The notes under the pieces: model-generated | What the model was told of the DNA's origin: nothing | Seen by the model: the letters and a program-made list of their open reading frames with translations, nothing else | Database searches by the model: none | Shown here: positions 8,653-18,484 of the stretch, piece after piece | Position numbering within the stretch: position 1 is the first letter of the stretch | Layout of the letters: each line of letters starts with the position of its first letter | Translations under genes and position numbers: made by a program | Assembly: GCF_030658505.1 (NCBI RefSeq) | Contig: NZ_JAUTXR010000134.1 | Coordinates: 62,001-126,000, forward strand | Length of the DNA: 64,000 nucleotides | Source of the DNA: Stenotrophomonas raiganjensis (SeqCode) | Lineage (GTDB): Bacteria > Pseudomonadota > Gammaproteobacteria > Xanthomonadales > Xanthomonadaceae | Direction: 5' to 3'

Positions 8653-9465
8653 TCAGCCCCCTTTTGCGCTGCAGAGGGGGTCGGCCCCCAATCCCTGCCA
8701 AGGCACCGCCGCCAGCACCGCCCTGCCCTGTTCAGCCAAGGCCTGCGAGCCCGGCAGGACCTGCCCGTCGATGGCCTCCAGCGCCCACAGGCCGCTGGCG
8801 TTGCAGGCGAAAGCCGCCTTCACACCGGCCAGGGCCGCCCGCGGCAGGGGCCGGGTGACCTGCGGGCCGGGCCAGTGCTGCTTCAGCAGGCTCTCGGCGG
8901 TGCCACGCAGGGCGCGCGCGCGCGGCCAGAGCAACTGGTGACCGTCGTGCACGGCCAGATTCCAGGTCGTGCCCTCGCTGATGCAGTCATCGCTGCCGAC
9001 CAGCAGGGCATCGTCGAAGCCCTCGCCCATCGCCGCGCGACGCTCGGCGAACAGGCCGAAAGTGCCCACATGCTTGATCTGCGGCAGTTCACGCTGCCAC
9101 GCCACGCTGCGCACGCGCTTGGGCGCCGTCAGTGCCACCGGCGCGGACACCGCCACCAGCACGTCCACCGGCACCACCGCCAGCGGGTTGCGGAAATCGA
9201 AGTGGCGCGAGTACACCGTCACCCGCAGCGAGGCATCGGACAGCGCCGCCTGCCGCAGGGCCTGTGCCATCCATGCCTGCACCTGCGCCGTATCCAGCGC
9301 GCTGCCGAACAGTTCGAGCGTCGCCTGCGACAGCCGCGCCATATGCAGGCCCAGCCCCTGCACGGCGTTGTCGCGAACCTGCAGCGAGGTGAAATGGCCG
9401 TAATTCACCAGCGCCGGCAGCAGATCCTCCACCTGCGCCGGCTGGCCATTGCAGATCACCGTCAT
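8653..9465 (-). CDS. Class IV PLP aminotransferase family protein (PabC-like)
   Basis: A 270-aa fold-type IV PLP enzyme. The PLP Lys is probably in [11 protein letters not shown]. It is followed by [21 protein letters not shown], which carries the conserved E-G-T/S-x-x-N phosphate-binding element. Members include 4-amino-4-deoxychorismate lyase (PabC), branched-chain and D-amino-acid aminotransferases. Size and isolation from ilv genes favour a PabC-like role, but I cannot assign the substrate. The start was chosen at the ATG that overlaps the upstream nitronate monooxygenase stop by 4 nt (ATGA), indicating translational coupling. Confidence 0.8.
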   Translation of the reverse strand: MTVICNGQPAQVEDLLPALVNYGHFTSLQVRDNAVQGLGLHMARLSQATLELFGSALDTAQVQAWMAQALRQAALSDASLRVTVYSRHFDFRNPLAVVPVDVLVAVSAPVALTAPKRVRSVAWQRELPQIKHVGTFGLFAERRAAMGEGFDDALLVGSDDCISEGTTWNLAVHDGHQLLWPRARALRGTAESLLKQHWPGPQVTRPLPRAALAGVKAAFACNASGLWALEAIDGQVLPGSQALAEQGRAVLAAVPWQGLGADPLCSAKGG

Positions 9466-10538
9466 CGCAGCAGCGCCTGCGCCTGGTTCCACATACCGCG
9501 CAGCACTTCGGCAGCGGGCTCTGCCGGCGCCATCCATGCCGACTGCCCGGCCCAGGCCTGCATCGCGGCCAGGCGGTTTTCCTGCACGGCCTGTTTGCGC
9601 ATCGGCGCGGTCAGGCCGCGCTGCACCGGGTACGGACGCGCCGCCGGGGCACCTTCCGCGGCCGCGGCGCGCACATACGGCGTGGCCAGGCCACGCCCCA
9701 GACGACCACTGAACGCACGGGTCGGCCACGTGTCTTCCGGTTCGCTGGCGGCAAGCCCATCGGCCCACGCCGACGCAATCGCCGCTTCCGGCGTGCGCAG
9801 GAAAGCGGTGCCGATCTGCACGGCACTGGCGCCCAGCGTGAGCGCCGCAGCGATGCCGCGACCATCGGCGATGCCACCGGCGGCGATCACAGGAATCTGC
9901 AGGTGATCGGCCAAGCGCGGCAGCAGCGCGAACAGGCCGACCAGCTGGCGCTCGGCCATCGCCGGATCGAATGAACCACGATGCCCACCCGCTTCCACGC
10001 CCTGCGCCACCACGGCATCGGCGCCGGCATCCTGTGCCGCGCGTGCTTCGGACAACGTGGTCGCGCACGCGATCCAAGCGATGCCGGCGTCCTTCAACTG
10101 CTGCACGTGGCGCGGCAGCAACACACCCATGATGGTCGAGGCCACCGCCGGGCGTGCGGCCAGCAGTGCGGCGAACTGTTCTTCGAAGTCGGCCGGCGTG
10201 GCATCGGCGGCGCTGGCTGGCACGTCCGGGCCCCATTGCGCCAGGAAGGCGCGGCTGGCGGCTTCGGCGGCGACGTCACGGGTTGGCGCCGGGTCCGGCA
10301 CCCACAGATTCACCTGTGCCGGACCGGAGGACGCTGCACGGAAGTCCTGCATCCAGCGGCCGATGTCGGCCGGCGACGACAGCACCGCGCCCATCGCGCC
10401 CATGCTGCCGGCATTGGCCAGCGCAGCCGACAACGGTACCGGGCAGGCACCGGCCATCGGGGCCAGCAGGATCGGAAGCTGCAATGAAAAACGCCGACAG
10501 AAGGTGTCGGCGCGTTCAAGAATCGGCGATGCATTCAC
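9462..10538 (-). CDS. Nitronate monooxygenase (2-nitropropane dioxygenase family)
   Basis: A 358-aa FMN enzyme with a TIM-barrel fold that oxidises alkyl nitronates such as propionate 3-nitronate. Visible signatures are the N-terminal PILLAPMAG, the catalytic-His motif [24 protein letters not shown] and [17 protein letters not shown] near the FMN phosphate site. It is translationally coupled to the downstream aminotransferase. Confidence 0.92.
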   Translation of the reverse strand: MNASPILERADTFCRRFSLQLPILLAPMAGACPVPLSAALANAGSMGAMGAVLSSPADIGRWMQDFRAASSGPAQVNLWVPDPAPTRDVAAEAASRAFLAQWGPDVPASAADATPADFEEQFAALLAARPAVASTIMGVLLPRHVQQLKDAGIAWIACATTLSEARAAQDAGADAVVAQGVEAGGHRGSFDPAMAERQLVGLFALLPRLADHLQIPVIAAGGIADGRGIAAALTLGASAVQIGTAFLRTPEAAIASAWADGLAASEPEDTWPTRAFSGRLGRGLATPYVRAAAAEGAPAARPYPVQRGLTAPMRKQAVQENRLAAMQAWAGQSAWMAPAEPAAEVLRGMWNQAQALLR

Positions 10539-10618
10539 GCGACATACCTGTGGGAGAAGTCGCCACTCAGCATACGCCAGTCGCTGCGGCCGGATCCTTA
10601 GATCCGGTCACGTCCGGG

Positions 10619-11053
10619 TCAGCGCGCGGCCACCGCGTAGCTGCGCACCAGCTGGCTGTCCATTTCCTCGTTGAACTGGAAGGTCACATAGCGTGCATCG
10701 TCTGCGGCGAACTCCACCTCGGCCGCTGCCCGGCCGATTTCGGTGCCGTCGGCATCCAGCGCACGCGCCACCAGCTTGCCCTTGAAGGCCTTGTCGGCCA
10801 CGACATACACGGCCGCGTCCTTGGAACCCATGCCACGGCTCTTGCCCAGGGTCACGGTCAGGCCACGCGCCGCCAGGCCCGGATCGGCCTGCAGGGTCAC
10901 GCTCATGCGCTTGTCCACGCCTTCGCCCAGGCCAGCAACAAAATCGGCCGCCGTGCCGCTGATGGCACTGCCGGCCTTCTGCGACACCGAGGTGTCGTCC
11001 TTGCATGCGGCCAGGCCCAGGGCCAGGACCATCACTACGATCACTTTGTTCAT
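10619..11053 (-). CDS. Predicted lipoprotein, periplasmic
   Basis: A 144-aa product with a signal peptide and lipobox LAAC immediately followed by KDD. The mature part begins with a helical stretch (AGSAISGTAADFVAGLGEGV) and continues as a beta-rich domain. I chose MNKVIVV as the start; a Met two codons upstream is equally possible. No recognised family. It stands alone between the nitronate monooxygenase gene and ffh, with a small GATC-containing hairpin at 10590-10607 after its stop. Confidence 0.65.
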   Translation of the reverse strand: MNKVIVVMVLALGLAACKDDTSVSQKAGSAISGTAADFVAGLGEGVDKRMSVTLQADPGLAARGLTVTLGKSRGMGSKDAAVYVVADKAFKGKLVARALDADGTEIGRAAAEVEFAADDARYVTFQFNEEMDSQLVRSYAVAAR

Positions 11054-11148
11054 GAACATTCCCTTGTCAGATCCGAAACCTAGTCAAGCAACCCGCGACG
11101 GGGCACGCAAGTGCCGGTTCCGGCACCTGCAGCTCGCCGCCCTCCCGA

Positions 11149-12525
11149 TCAACGGAACGGCATGCCGCGGCCGCCCATGGCGCCCATCATGCCCTTCATG
11201 CTGCGCAACATGCCCTTCATGCCGCCACCGGCCATCTTGCTCATCATCTTTTCCATCTGCATGTACTGCTTCATCAGCTTGTTGACGTCGGCCGGAGTCA
11301 CGCCCGAGCCCTTGGCGATGCGCGCGCGGCGCGAGCCGTTGAGCAGGTTCGGGTTGCGCCGTTCCTTCTTGGTCATCGAGCTGATGATGGCGATCATGCG
11401 CGGCACTTCCTTGCCCTGGCTGACCTGCTGCTTGAGGTGGTCGGGAATGTTGCCCAGACCCGGCAGCTTGTCCATCAGGCCGCCGATGCCGCCCATGTTC
11501 TGCATCTGCTCCAGCTGGTCGCGCATGTCGTTCAGGTCGAACTTCTTGCCCTTGGCGACCTTCTCGGCCAGCTTTGCGGCCTTGTCCTTGTCGACCTGCT
11601 GCTCGACCTGTTCGACCAGCGACAGCACGTCGCCCATGTCGAGGATGCGGCTGGCGATGCGGTCCGGGTGGAACACGTCCAGGCCGTCCGGCTTCTCGCT
11701 GACGCCGACGAACTTGATCGGCTTGCCGGTGATGTAGCGCACGCTCAGCGCGGCGCCGCCACGGGCGTCACCGTCGGTCTTGGTCAGCACCACGCCGGTC
11801 AGCGGCAGCGCATCGCCGAAGGCCTTGGCGGTGTTGGCCGCATCCTGGCCGGTCATGGCGTCGACCACGAACAGGGTTTCGGCCGGATTCACCGCAGCGT
11901 GCAGGGCCTTGATCTCGGCCATCATCGCTTCATCGATGGCCAGGCGGCCGGCGGTATCGACCAGCAGCACGTCGACGAACGACTTGCGTGCATCGTCGAT
12001 GGCGGCGCGGACGATGGCTTCCGGCTTCTGGTCGGCACTGGACGGGAAGAACAGCACGCCGACCTGCTCGGCCAGGGTCTTCAGCTGTTCGATCGCGGCC
12101 GGACGGTAAACGTCGGCCGAGACCACCATCACCTTCTTCTTGCGCTTTTCCTTCAGGTGCTTGGCCAGCTTGCCCACCGTGGTGGTCTTGCCGGCGCCCT
12201 GCAGGCCCGCCATCAGGATGATGGCCGGAGCGGGCACATTGAGGTTCAGGTCGCTGGCTTCGGCGCCCATCACCGCGGTCAGCTCGTCGCGCACGACCTT
12301 GATCAGGGCCTGACCCGGGGTCAGCGACTTCAGCACCTCCTGGCCGACCGCGCGCACCTTGATGCGCTCGATCAGGGCCTGCACCACCGGCAGCGCGACG
12401 TCGGCTTCGAGCAGCGCGATGCGGACCTCACGGGTCGCCTCGCGGATGTTCTCCTCGGTCAGGCGGCCACGGCCACGCAGGCGCTCGATGGTGCCGGAAA
12501 GGCGCTGGGTCAGGGACTCGAACAT
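11149..12525 (-). CDS. ffh: Signal recognition particle protein Ffh (SRP54)
   Basis: A 458-aa SRP GTPase that binds 4.5S RNA and signal sequences of nascent inner-membrane proteins. The N domain is followed by the G domain, with G1 GLQGAGKTTTVGKL, G3 DTAGRL and G4 TKTDGDARGG. The Met-rich M domain ends in a Gly/Met tail (QMEKMMSKMAGGGMKGM). The frame runs open upstream, but the Met beginning MFESLTQRL is the family start. It diverges from ypjD, as in many gammaproteobacteria. Confidence 0.98.
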   Translation of the reverse strand: MFESLTQRLSGTIERLRGRGRLTEENIREATREVRIALLEADVALPVVQALIERIKVRAVGQEVLKSLTPGQALIKVVRDELTAVMGAEASDLNLNVPAPAIILMAGLQGAGKTTTVGKLAKHLKEKRKKKVMVVSADVYRPAAIEQLKTLAEQVGVLFFPSSADQKPEAIVRAAIDDARKSFVDVLLVDTAGRLAIDEAMMAEIKALHAAVNPAETLFVVDAMTGQDAANTAKAFGDALPLTGVVLTKTDGDARGGAALSVRYITGKPIKFVGVSEKPDGLDVFHPDRIASRILDMGDVLSLVEQVEQQVDKDKAAKLAEKVAKGKKFDLNDMRDQLEQMQNMGGIGGLMDKLPGLGNIPDHLKQQVSQGKEVPRMIAIISSMTKKERRNPNLLNGSRRARIAKGSGVTPADVNKLMKQYMQMEKMMSKMAGGGMKGMLRSMKGMMGAMGGRGMPFR

Positions 12526-12647
12526 GCGGCGCAACCTGTCTGAAAGCGGGGGACAATAAGGCAGACAGTATAACGGGTCCGCCCCTGCCCCCGGGCTGCG
12601 ACGCCGCGGCCGTCGCCACCACCGCGGGGGTATGCGAAACTGCAACG

Positions 12648-13442
12648 ATGACAATCGTTCTCATCGCCGTCCTGCTCTACCTGGCTGCCAGTGCCCTGCT
12701 GGTGCGCGCGCTCGGCCGCGATGAGACGACCGGTTCACCTATCTGGCTGTGGCCGGCCCTGCCCGCCATGCTGCTGCACGGCGGCTACCACGTGATGGTG
12801 GCGATGCGTACCAGCGGCGGACCGGACATGCACTTCTTCGCCGCGCTGTCGCTGGTCGGCCTGGGCATGGCCTGGCTGACCTCGCTGGTCGGCGCGCGTG
12901 GGCGGATGTCGGCGCTGGGCGTGGTGGTGTTCCCGCTGGCCGCCGTGCTGCTTCTGGCCTACCACGGCTACGGGCACGAGCCGAGCAAGGTACTGGGCTG
13001 GCGCCTGGCCAGCCATGCCTGGCTGGCGCTGCTGGCCTACGCGACGCTGAGCATCGCCGCACTGCTGGCGATCATGCTGTGGCTGCAGGAGCGTGCCCTG
13101 CGCCGCCGCGAGTTCCGGCCGTGGCTGCGTGCACTGCCGCCGCTGGCCGACCTGGAATCGCTGCTGTTCCGGGTGATCACCGTCGGCTTCGCGCTGCTGA
13201 CCCTCACCCTGGTCACCGGCGTGCTGTTCGTCGACGACCTGCTGGCGCAGAAGCTGGTACACAAGACCGTGCTGAGCGTGCTGTCGTGGATCGTGTTTGG
13301 CGTGCTGCTGATCGGCCGCCGGCGCTACGGCTGGCGCGGCATGAAGGCGGTGCACTGGACGCTGGCGGCGATGCTGTTGCTGCTGCTGGCGTTTTTCGGC
13401 AGCCAGTTCGTGATCGAACTGGTGTTCGGGCATTCGCGATAG
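12648..13442 (+). CDS. ypjD: YpjD/CcsA-family inner-membrane protein
   Basis: A 264-aa protein with about eight transmembrane helices, belonging to the cytochrome c assembly (CcsA/HemX-like) superfamily. The conserved part contains SHAWLALLAYATLSIAALLA and LESLLFRVITVGFALLT. The neighbourhood beside ffh supports the YpjD assignment. Its biochemical role is not settled; haem handling is inferred from the superfamily. Confidence 0.85.
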   Translation: MTIVLIAVLLYLAASALLVRALGRDETTGSPIWLWPALPAMLLHGGYHVMVAMRTSGGPDMHFFAALSLVGLGMAWLTSLVGARGRMSALGVVVFPLAAVLLLAYHGYGHEPSKVLGWRLASHAWLALLAYATLSIAALLAIMLWLQERALRRREFRPWLRALPPLADLESLLFRVITVGFALLTLTLVTGVLFVDDLLAQKLVHKTVLSVLSWIVFGVLLIGRRRYGWRGMKAVHWTLAAMLLLLLAFFGSQFVIELVFGHSR

Positions 13443-13483
13443 GCGGTGTGCCGACCAACGGGCGGCACCCACCGGCGCTACCG

Positions 13484-13942
13484 TCAAGGCTGGGCCAGGA
13501 TCTTCCGCACCGAACGACCACTGTTGGTGAGGATGTCATCGACCTGCCAGCAGCCCTGCCCCTGGCGCACCATCGGCAGGCGGGTCACGTAGGCCTTCTT
13601 CCATACCGAATAGCGCATCTCGACCTGGCCGGCGGTGGCCGACGCCTCTTTCCAGCTGTAACGCACCGGGGTTTCGATGTCGCCGTCCTGGGCATCCAGC
13701 CAGGGATCGGAATCGATCGTGCAGATGCCCTCTTCGCGTACCTGGCAGGCTCGTTCGCCGCGCAGCGCCTTGCCAAAGGCCGCGCTGACCAGTGCGCCCG
13801 GCGGCTCCAGCAGGTCGCCATCGCCCGTCGTGGCCTCGTAGAAGGCACGGGCCACGGCGGTGGGTTCCTGGCAGGCGGGCGCCGCCTGCGCGATGGGGGC
13901 CAGCAGCAGGCCGATGATCACGAACATCCCAGTCTTTCGCAT
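13484..13942 (-). CDS. Exported protein of unknown function (DUF3828-like layout)
   Basis: A 152-aa product with a cleavable signal peptide ending near APIAQAAPA. The mature part has four Cys (PACQE, RACQV, GICTI, GCWQV), likely two disulphides. It contains AVARAFYEATTGDGDLL and SVWKKAYVTRLPMVRQGQGCWQVDDI, a layout seen in small periplasmic DUF3828-type proteins, though I am not sure of the family. The start was placed at MRKTG, after the GTAG repeat at 13958-13980. Confidence 0.6.
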   Translation of the reverse strand: MRKTGMFVIIGLLLAPIAQAAPACQEPTAVARAFYEATTGDGDLLEPPGALVSAAFGKALRGERACQVREEGICTIDSDPWLDAQDGDIETPVRYSWKEASATAGQVEMRYSVWKKAYVTRLPMVRQGQGCWQVDDILTNSGRSVRKILAQP

Positions 13943-13957
13943 GTATTTGTCCTTGAG

Positions 13958-14020
13958 GTAGTGCCGGCCGCTGGCCGGCAACACGGGATCTCATGGCGTT
14001 GCCGGCCAGCGGCCGGCATC
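13958..14020. repeat. Pair of inverted GTAG palindromic repeats (SMAG-like)
   Basis: One unit starts GTAGTGCCGGCCGCTGGCC at 13958. A second unit in opposite orientation (GCCGGCCAGCGGCCGGCA) occupies 14001-14018. The same stem recurs at 22200-22222 and 63117-63172. Confidence 0.75.
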
Positions 14021-14034
14021 GCCCGATACCCGGT

Positions 14035-16341
14035 TTACAGCCCGTAACGCTCGATCACATCCAGATGCGGCTGGCGATCCTGGTCGCAGGCTTCGGCCAG
14101 GCGCAGCCAGCAATGGGGATGCGGCCACTTCGCGGTTTCCTGCTGCAGGAAGCGGTGCAGCGCCAGCGGTGCATGGTCCTGCGGCTGGGCCACGGTGAAC
14201 AGCACGCCCGGCAGGGTGCCCTCCTCCGCATCCGGATCGGTGACGGTGTAGTCCGCACGGCTGTGCGACCACACCTGCCAGCCCCGTGCTTCGGCCGCTT
14301 CGACGAAAGCACTCCAGGCCTCTTCGCCCGGGTGCGCACCGTCGATCAGCCAGCTGCGGGCGAAGCCACCGCGCTCAAGCACGTGTACCTGCGCATAGGT
14401 CGGGATGAAGTGCTCGCGCGCTTCTTCCTCTTCCGGCGCCGGGTGCACCAGCGCGGCATCGAACACCACCCAGTCACCGACCCGCTGGGCGCGGTTGGCC
14501 GGCGCGTTCTCGACGATGCGCGCCGTCACCGGGCCGCTGCGACGGGCGTAGTACTCCATCGGTTCGCCGTTCTCTTCACTGCGGATGATCACCCAGCCCC
14601 ACGGCTCTTCGACCACGCCTTCCTGGCTGGACAGCTCCATGCCGATCGCTGCCGCCGAGCGGCGCACCGCGTCCCAGTCGCGCGCCGCGCTGGCCGCACT
14701 CATGTGGTCCCAGTGCGCAGCATTGGGTTCTTCCAGCAGCTCCACCAGCTGTGCATAGCAAGCCTGGGCCTCGCTGAAGCGGCCGGTTTCCATGTACATC
14801 CGTGCCAGCGTGCCACGCGCACCGTGCGAACCCGGAGACAGCTCCAGAAGGGATCGGGCCGCCCGCTCCAGCGCCGGCCAGTCGGACACGCGACGGGCAC
14901 GCTGCACCTCGCACCAGTGCGCGAACACCGGCACGCTGCCGCGATAGAGTTCGGCCAGCTGGCGCAGGCCATCGTCGTCGCCCTGCTCGGCCAGCCAGCG
15001 CATCAACGTATAGGCTGCGGGACCGTCATCCTGCGCATGCGCGCGCACGAAGCGCCACAGCAATGCACGCGCTTCCTCCTGCGCACCACAGGCGCTCAAC
15101 GCGGAGGCAGCCATCTCGGCCAGCGCCTCGTCATCGGGCCGCTCGGCATGCGCCTGCAGCAACCACTGCGCCTCGCGCTCCGGGTCACGCGACTGGTTCT
15201 GCTCGCCCTGCGCGTCCAGCCAGGCCAGCAGTTCGCCCGCCGGCACCGGCAGCGGCGCGACGTCCGGCAACGCGTCGATGCGTGCGGCCAGGCCAGCCAC
15301 CAGCGCCGCTGCACCACGGTCCTGGCGCAACTGCGCCAGATGGGTGCGGGCCAGTTCCAGCTGGCGCTGCGCCACCCAGCGTGCGCCACGTTGCAGGGCC
15401 AGCTCCAGGCTCAGCGCGGCGACTTCGATCAGCAGGCGATGCGAGCCAACCTCGGCGAAGTGCTCGATGATGGTGTTGTAGCGCGTGCCCAGATCCCAGG
15501 TATTGCGTGCGGGATCGCGCTGGCACAGCGCTGCGGCAGTATTCGCCCACAGCCGCCAATAGGTCGGTGTCAGTTCGCTCCACGGCACCAGCTGCTGCAG
15601 CGCTTCTTCATCACGGCCGAGCTGGGCCAGCGCCCACGCCTTGGACAGGCGACGCGGCACCGTGCAGTTGGCCGGCTCATACTCACCGGACGCGGCCACG
15701 TCGGCCTCGCGCTTCTCGATCAGCGCCAACGCTTCTTCGGCACGGCCCATGCCCAGCAGGATCTTGATCTGCATCTCCGGGAAGCTGTCGAATACTTCCT
15801 TGCCGCAGGCTTCGATCGCATCGGACTGCACCTGCAGGTAATCCAGCGCATCCTGGCCGCGGCCATCGTCGAGCAGGGCATCAGCTTTCTCGCAGCTCAG
15901 GCATTGGAAGCAGGCCCAGCTCGGATCGATGCGCGCCAGCGTTTCATCGCACACCTCGATGCGCTCGGGCACCCAGCCCGGGCCATCGATGTTGCCGTAG
16001 CAGGCCGCCAGGTCCTGGGTCACGCAGATCGACTGCGGGCACTCCAGCGTGTCCTCACGGTGCGCACGCTCGAACAGCGCCACGGCTTCGCCCAGCGCGC
16101 TCTCCCCTTCAACGCGGTTGCCGACGCGGTTGCGCAGCGCCCAGTGGCCGACGTAGACGTCGACCCACGGATTATCCAGCGCCTTGCCCAGCGCACGGGC
16201 TTCGGGCAGCAATGCGTCGACGCGATCGACGCGCAGTTCGCTCACCTCGTCGGCGAGGCGGTTCAGCAGGTGCGCATTCTGCGCCTGGCCGGCCTGGCGC
16301 AGGTCACCCTGCAGTTTTTCGACCCAGTTCCAGATGTCCAT
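14035..16341 (-). CDS. Large tetratricopeptide-repeat protein, partner of Hsp90 paralogue
   Basis: A 768-aa soluble protein without signal peptide. Residues roughly 30-560 are helical repeats of TPR type (for example EEALALIEKREADV, SKAWALAQLGRDEEALQQLVP, TLARMYMETGRFSEAQACYAQL). The C-terminal 230 residues form an alpha/beta part with EEPWGWVIIRSEENGEPMEY and HVLERGGFARSWLIDGAHPG. It lies 47 bp downstream of a non-canonical Hsp90 gene on the same strand, so co-expression is very likely. By analogy with eukaryotic TPR co-chaperones it could act with that Hsp90, but this is inference. An upstream extension of the frame overlaps the Hsp90 gene and was rejected. Confidence 0.75.
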   Translation of the reverse strand: MDIWNWVEKLQGDLRQAGQAQNAHLLNRLADEVSELRVDRVDALLPEARALGKALDNPWVDVYVGHWALRNRVGNRVEGESALGEAVALFERAHREDTLECPQSICVTQDLAACYGNIDGPGWVPERIEVCDETLARIDPSWACFQCLSCEKADALLDDGRGQDALDYLQVQSDAIEACGKEVFDSFPEMQIKILLGMGRAEEALALIEKREADVAASGEYEPANCTVPRRLSKAWALAQLGRDEEALQQLVPWSELTPTYWRLWANTAAALCQRDPARNTWDLGTRYNTIIEHFAEVGSHRLLIEVAALSLELALQRGARWVAQRQLELARTHLAQLRQDRGAAALVAGLAARIDALPDVAPLPVPAGELLAWLDAQGEQNQSRDPEREAQWLLQAHAERPDDEALAEMAASALSACGAQEEARALLWRFVRAHAQDDGPAAYTLMRWLAEQGDDDGLRQLAELYRGSVPVFAHWCEVQRARRVSDWPALERAARSLLELSPGSHGARGTLARMYMETGRFSEAQACYAQLVELLEEPNAAHWDHMSAASAARDWDAVRRSAAAIGMELSSQEGVVEEPWGWVIIRSEENGEPMEYYARRSGPVTARIVENAPANRAQRVGDWVVFDAALVHPAPEEEEAREHFIPTYAQVHVLERGGFARSWLIDGAHPGEEAWSAFVEAAEARGWQVWSHSRADYTVTDPDAEEGTLPGVLFTVAQPQDHAPLALHRFLQQETAKWPHPHCWLRLAEACDQDRQPHLDVIERYGL

Positions 16342-16388
16342 GGGTAAGTGCTCCTGTCTAGCGAAGGCTGGATGAGAGGGGGCGGTGC

Positions 16389-18245
16389 TCAGCGCAGCAT
16401 CTGCTGCAGGGCGCCGGCGATATCGGTGAAGGCGCCGTTGAGATCCGCGCCAGGCGTGGCGGTCGCGCGTGCCAGCGGACGGCCCTGCGCGGCGACGATG
16501 ATCTTCAGCGAACGCAGCAGGCGCGCGGCGGCATCGGCCTGCGGATGACCGTCGCGTTGGGCGCGCAGCAGCGCCTGCACGGCGGGATTGTCGAGGTTGA
16601 GGTACAGCCGCGACGGCGCGCGCGATTCGATGCGCGCGGTGAACTGCCGGGCCAGGCGCAGCGCCGCCATCGAGACGCGCTTGTCGTTCTCGTCGTCTTC
16701 CAGCCGCTGCTTCAGCTCGGCCTCGCGGTCGGGTACCACCACCACCGGCAGCGCCTCCGGGCTGAAACGGGCGGGCAGCAGCTGCTCGCCATCGCCCAGC
16801 TGTTCGCGCAGCCACGCCAGCTGCGCCTCGTCGAGGCTGTCATCACTGCGGAACAGTGCGCGGTTGCCCTGCTCGGTGCCGAGCTCGACCAGGCGCAGGC
16901 CCTTGGCCTGGGCCCAACGGCGCAGGAACGGCACCACCGCGTAGCGATGGCCATGTGCCACCGGTACGCCCATCGCGCGGAACAGCATCTCTTCAAAGCC
17001 ACCGCCGTTGTCGAGGATGACATGCACGGCACCACGCGCCGGCAACGCGCTGGCCGGCAGGTCGCCCTGCGAGGTCGGCACGCGCACGTGTTCCAGCAAC
17101 AGGTCGAACAGGCGGTCATCGCACAGGGCTGCGCCCAGCAAGGCCTCATTGTGGCGCGTGAGAACGCGGCGCCAGGCTTCCGGCTGCTGCCGCGCGACGT
17201 CGGCCAGGCCGTCGATCAGCGCTTCCAGCAGAGCATGCTGCACGGCGCGGTACTGGTCATCGCGCTGCAGGTCTTCGCGGCTGGCGGTGGGCGTCAGCCG
17301 CGAGGATTCGATCACCCCGCCGATGAAGCCGGCCCACGGCGGCAGCAGGTCGCGGGCATCGTCATCCAGCAGCATGCCGCGCACGAACACCGACAGGTTG
17401 CGGTTGTCGCTGGTGCCATAGGTGGCACCATCCTGCACCCACAGCAGGCCGGTGGCATCGCTGTTGCCATCGGCGCGCAGCGGTACGGTGACGATCGGTT
17501 CGAAATCGTGCTCGAACCGCGCGGCGAACTGCAGCGCCTGCCGGCGGGCCTGCACCGGATGCACCGCGACATCGCCCTGGCCGCGCCACGGCGGCGGCTC
17601 GGGATTGAGCGCCTCGCCCGCAGCCCCGATGAAGATCGGCTCTGACAGCAGCGCGCAGTAGCGGCCCAGCACGTCGTGCAGGCGCGCTTCGTTGGCCAGC
17701 GGCAGGAAGTCCGGATGCAGCTCCAGCTCCACCTCGGTACCCACTGCGCGTGCCGGTACTTCGCTGACGGTGTACTGCTCGGCGTTGCTGGACACGTACA
17801 GATGGCCCAGTTCCGGCGTCTGGTACGAGGTGGTACGCACGCTGACCCGGCGCGCCAGCACGAAGGCCGACAGGAAGCCGAGGCCGAACATGCCGATCAG
17901 GCCTTCATCGTCCTCGCCGCACTGGCGCAGGCCACGGGTATAGCCGACGCCGACGGTGGCCAGGTAATCGTGGATTTCCTGGCGGGTCAGGCCGGCGCCG
18001 GTATCGGTGATGCGCAGCACGCCGGCAGCGGCATCGACCTGCACCGAAATGCGCGAGGGCACCTCGACGCCGGGCTGTTCGATACGGCGGCGGATGATCG
18101 AGTCGTGCGCGTTCTGCACCAGCTCACGCAGCGCTACCACCGGGGTGGAATACAGGTGCTTGCCCAGCACCGTCATCAGTCCATTGAGATCGACCCCGGC
18201 GCGACGGATTTCGGCGTTGGGGGCGGTGAGCGCGGTGTCCTGCAT
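16389..18245 (-). CDS. Non-canonical HtpG/Hsp90-family ATPase
   Basis: A 618-aa protein with an N-terminal GHKL ATPase domain: ELVQNAHDS (E41, N45 for catalysis and Mg-ATP), ITDTGAGLT (D81) and GMFGLGFLSAF (about 119-128). It has an Hsp90-like middle domain with FVRGMLLDDDARDLLPPWAGF and SRLTPTASREDLQRDDQ, the conserved middle-domain segment. The C-terminal part diverges from HtpG and lacks a recognisable MEEVD-type tail. It heads an operon with the TPR gene. It is probably a second Hsp90 distinct from housekeeping HtpG; the clients are unknown. Confidence 0.85.
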   Translation of the reverse strand: MQDTALTAPNAEIRRAGVDLNGLMTVLGKHLYSTPVVALRELVQNAHDSIIRRRIEQPGVEVPSRISVQVDAAAGVLRITDTGAGLTRQEIHDYLATVGVGYTRGLRQCGEDDEGLIGMFGLGFLSAFVLARRVSVRTTSYQTPELGHLYVSSNAEQYTVSEVPARAVGTEVELELHPDFLPLANEARLHDVLGRYCALLSEPIFIGAAGEALNPEPPPWRGQGDVAVHPVQARRQALQFAARFEHDFEPIVTVPLRADGNSDATGLLWVQDGATYGTSDNRNLSVFVRGMLLDDDARDLLPPWAGFIGGVIESSRLTPTASREDLQRDDQYRAVQHALLEALIDGLADVARQQPEAWRRVLTRHNEALLGAALCDDRLFDLLLEHVRVPTSQGDLPASALPARGAVHVILDNGGGFEEMLFRAMGVPVAHGHRYAVVPFLRRWAQAKGLRLVELGTEQGNRALFRSDDSLDEAQLAWLREQLGDGEQLLPARFSPEALPVVVVPDREAELKQRLEDDENDKRVSMAALRLARQFTARIESRAPSRLYLNLDNPAVQALLRAQRDGHPQADAAARLLRSLKIIVAAQGRPLARATATPGADLNGAFTDIAGALQQMLR

Positions 18246-18345
18246 GTAATCGTTTACTCCTGGGCACGGAAAGACGCCAGAGGGCGTCTTCGTCGAGCGG
18301 GAAAAACTAGCACAGTGAAGCTGACCGTTACTGCATTGGACACGT

Positions 18346-18474
18346 GTAGAGCCGAGCCGATGCTCGGCTGCTCTTCGCTCTGTGTAGAGTCAAGCCATGC
18401 TCGACTGATGTTTGGCCACCCGTCGAGCATGGCTCGGCGCTACAAAAAGCAGCCGAGCGTGGACTCGGCTCTAC
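18346..18474. repeat. Cluster of four GTAG palindromic repeats (SMAG-like)
   Basis: Units beginning GTAG lie at 18346-18370 and 18384-18407. Two inverted units ending CTAC lie at 18422-18443 and 18450-18474. Stems are variants of GCCGAGC...GCTCGGC. The arrangement would let the whole stretch fold into a long hairpin between radA and the Hsp90 gene. Confidence 0.75.
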
Positions 18475-18484
18475 AGTACCGGCA

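Noticed and set aside
13993-16347. 784-aa plus-strand frame over the TPR gene
   Set aside because: Arg/His/Gln-rich shadow product without any domain; the minus-strand TPR protein has clear repeats and operon context.
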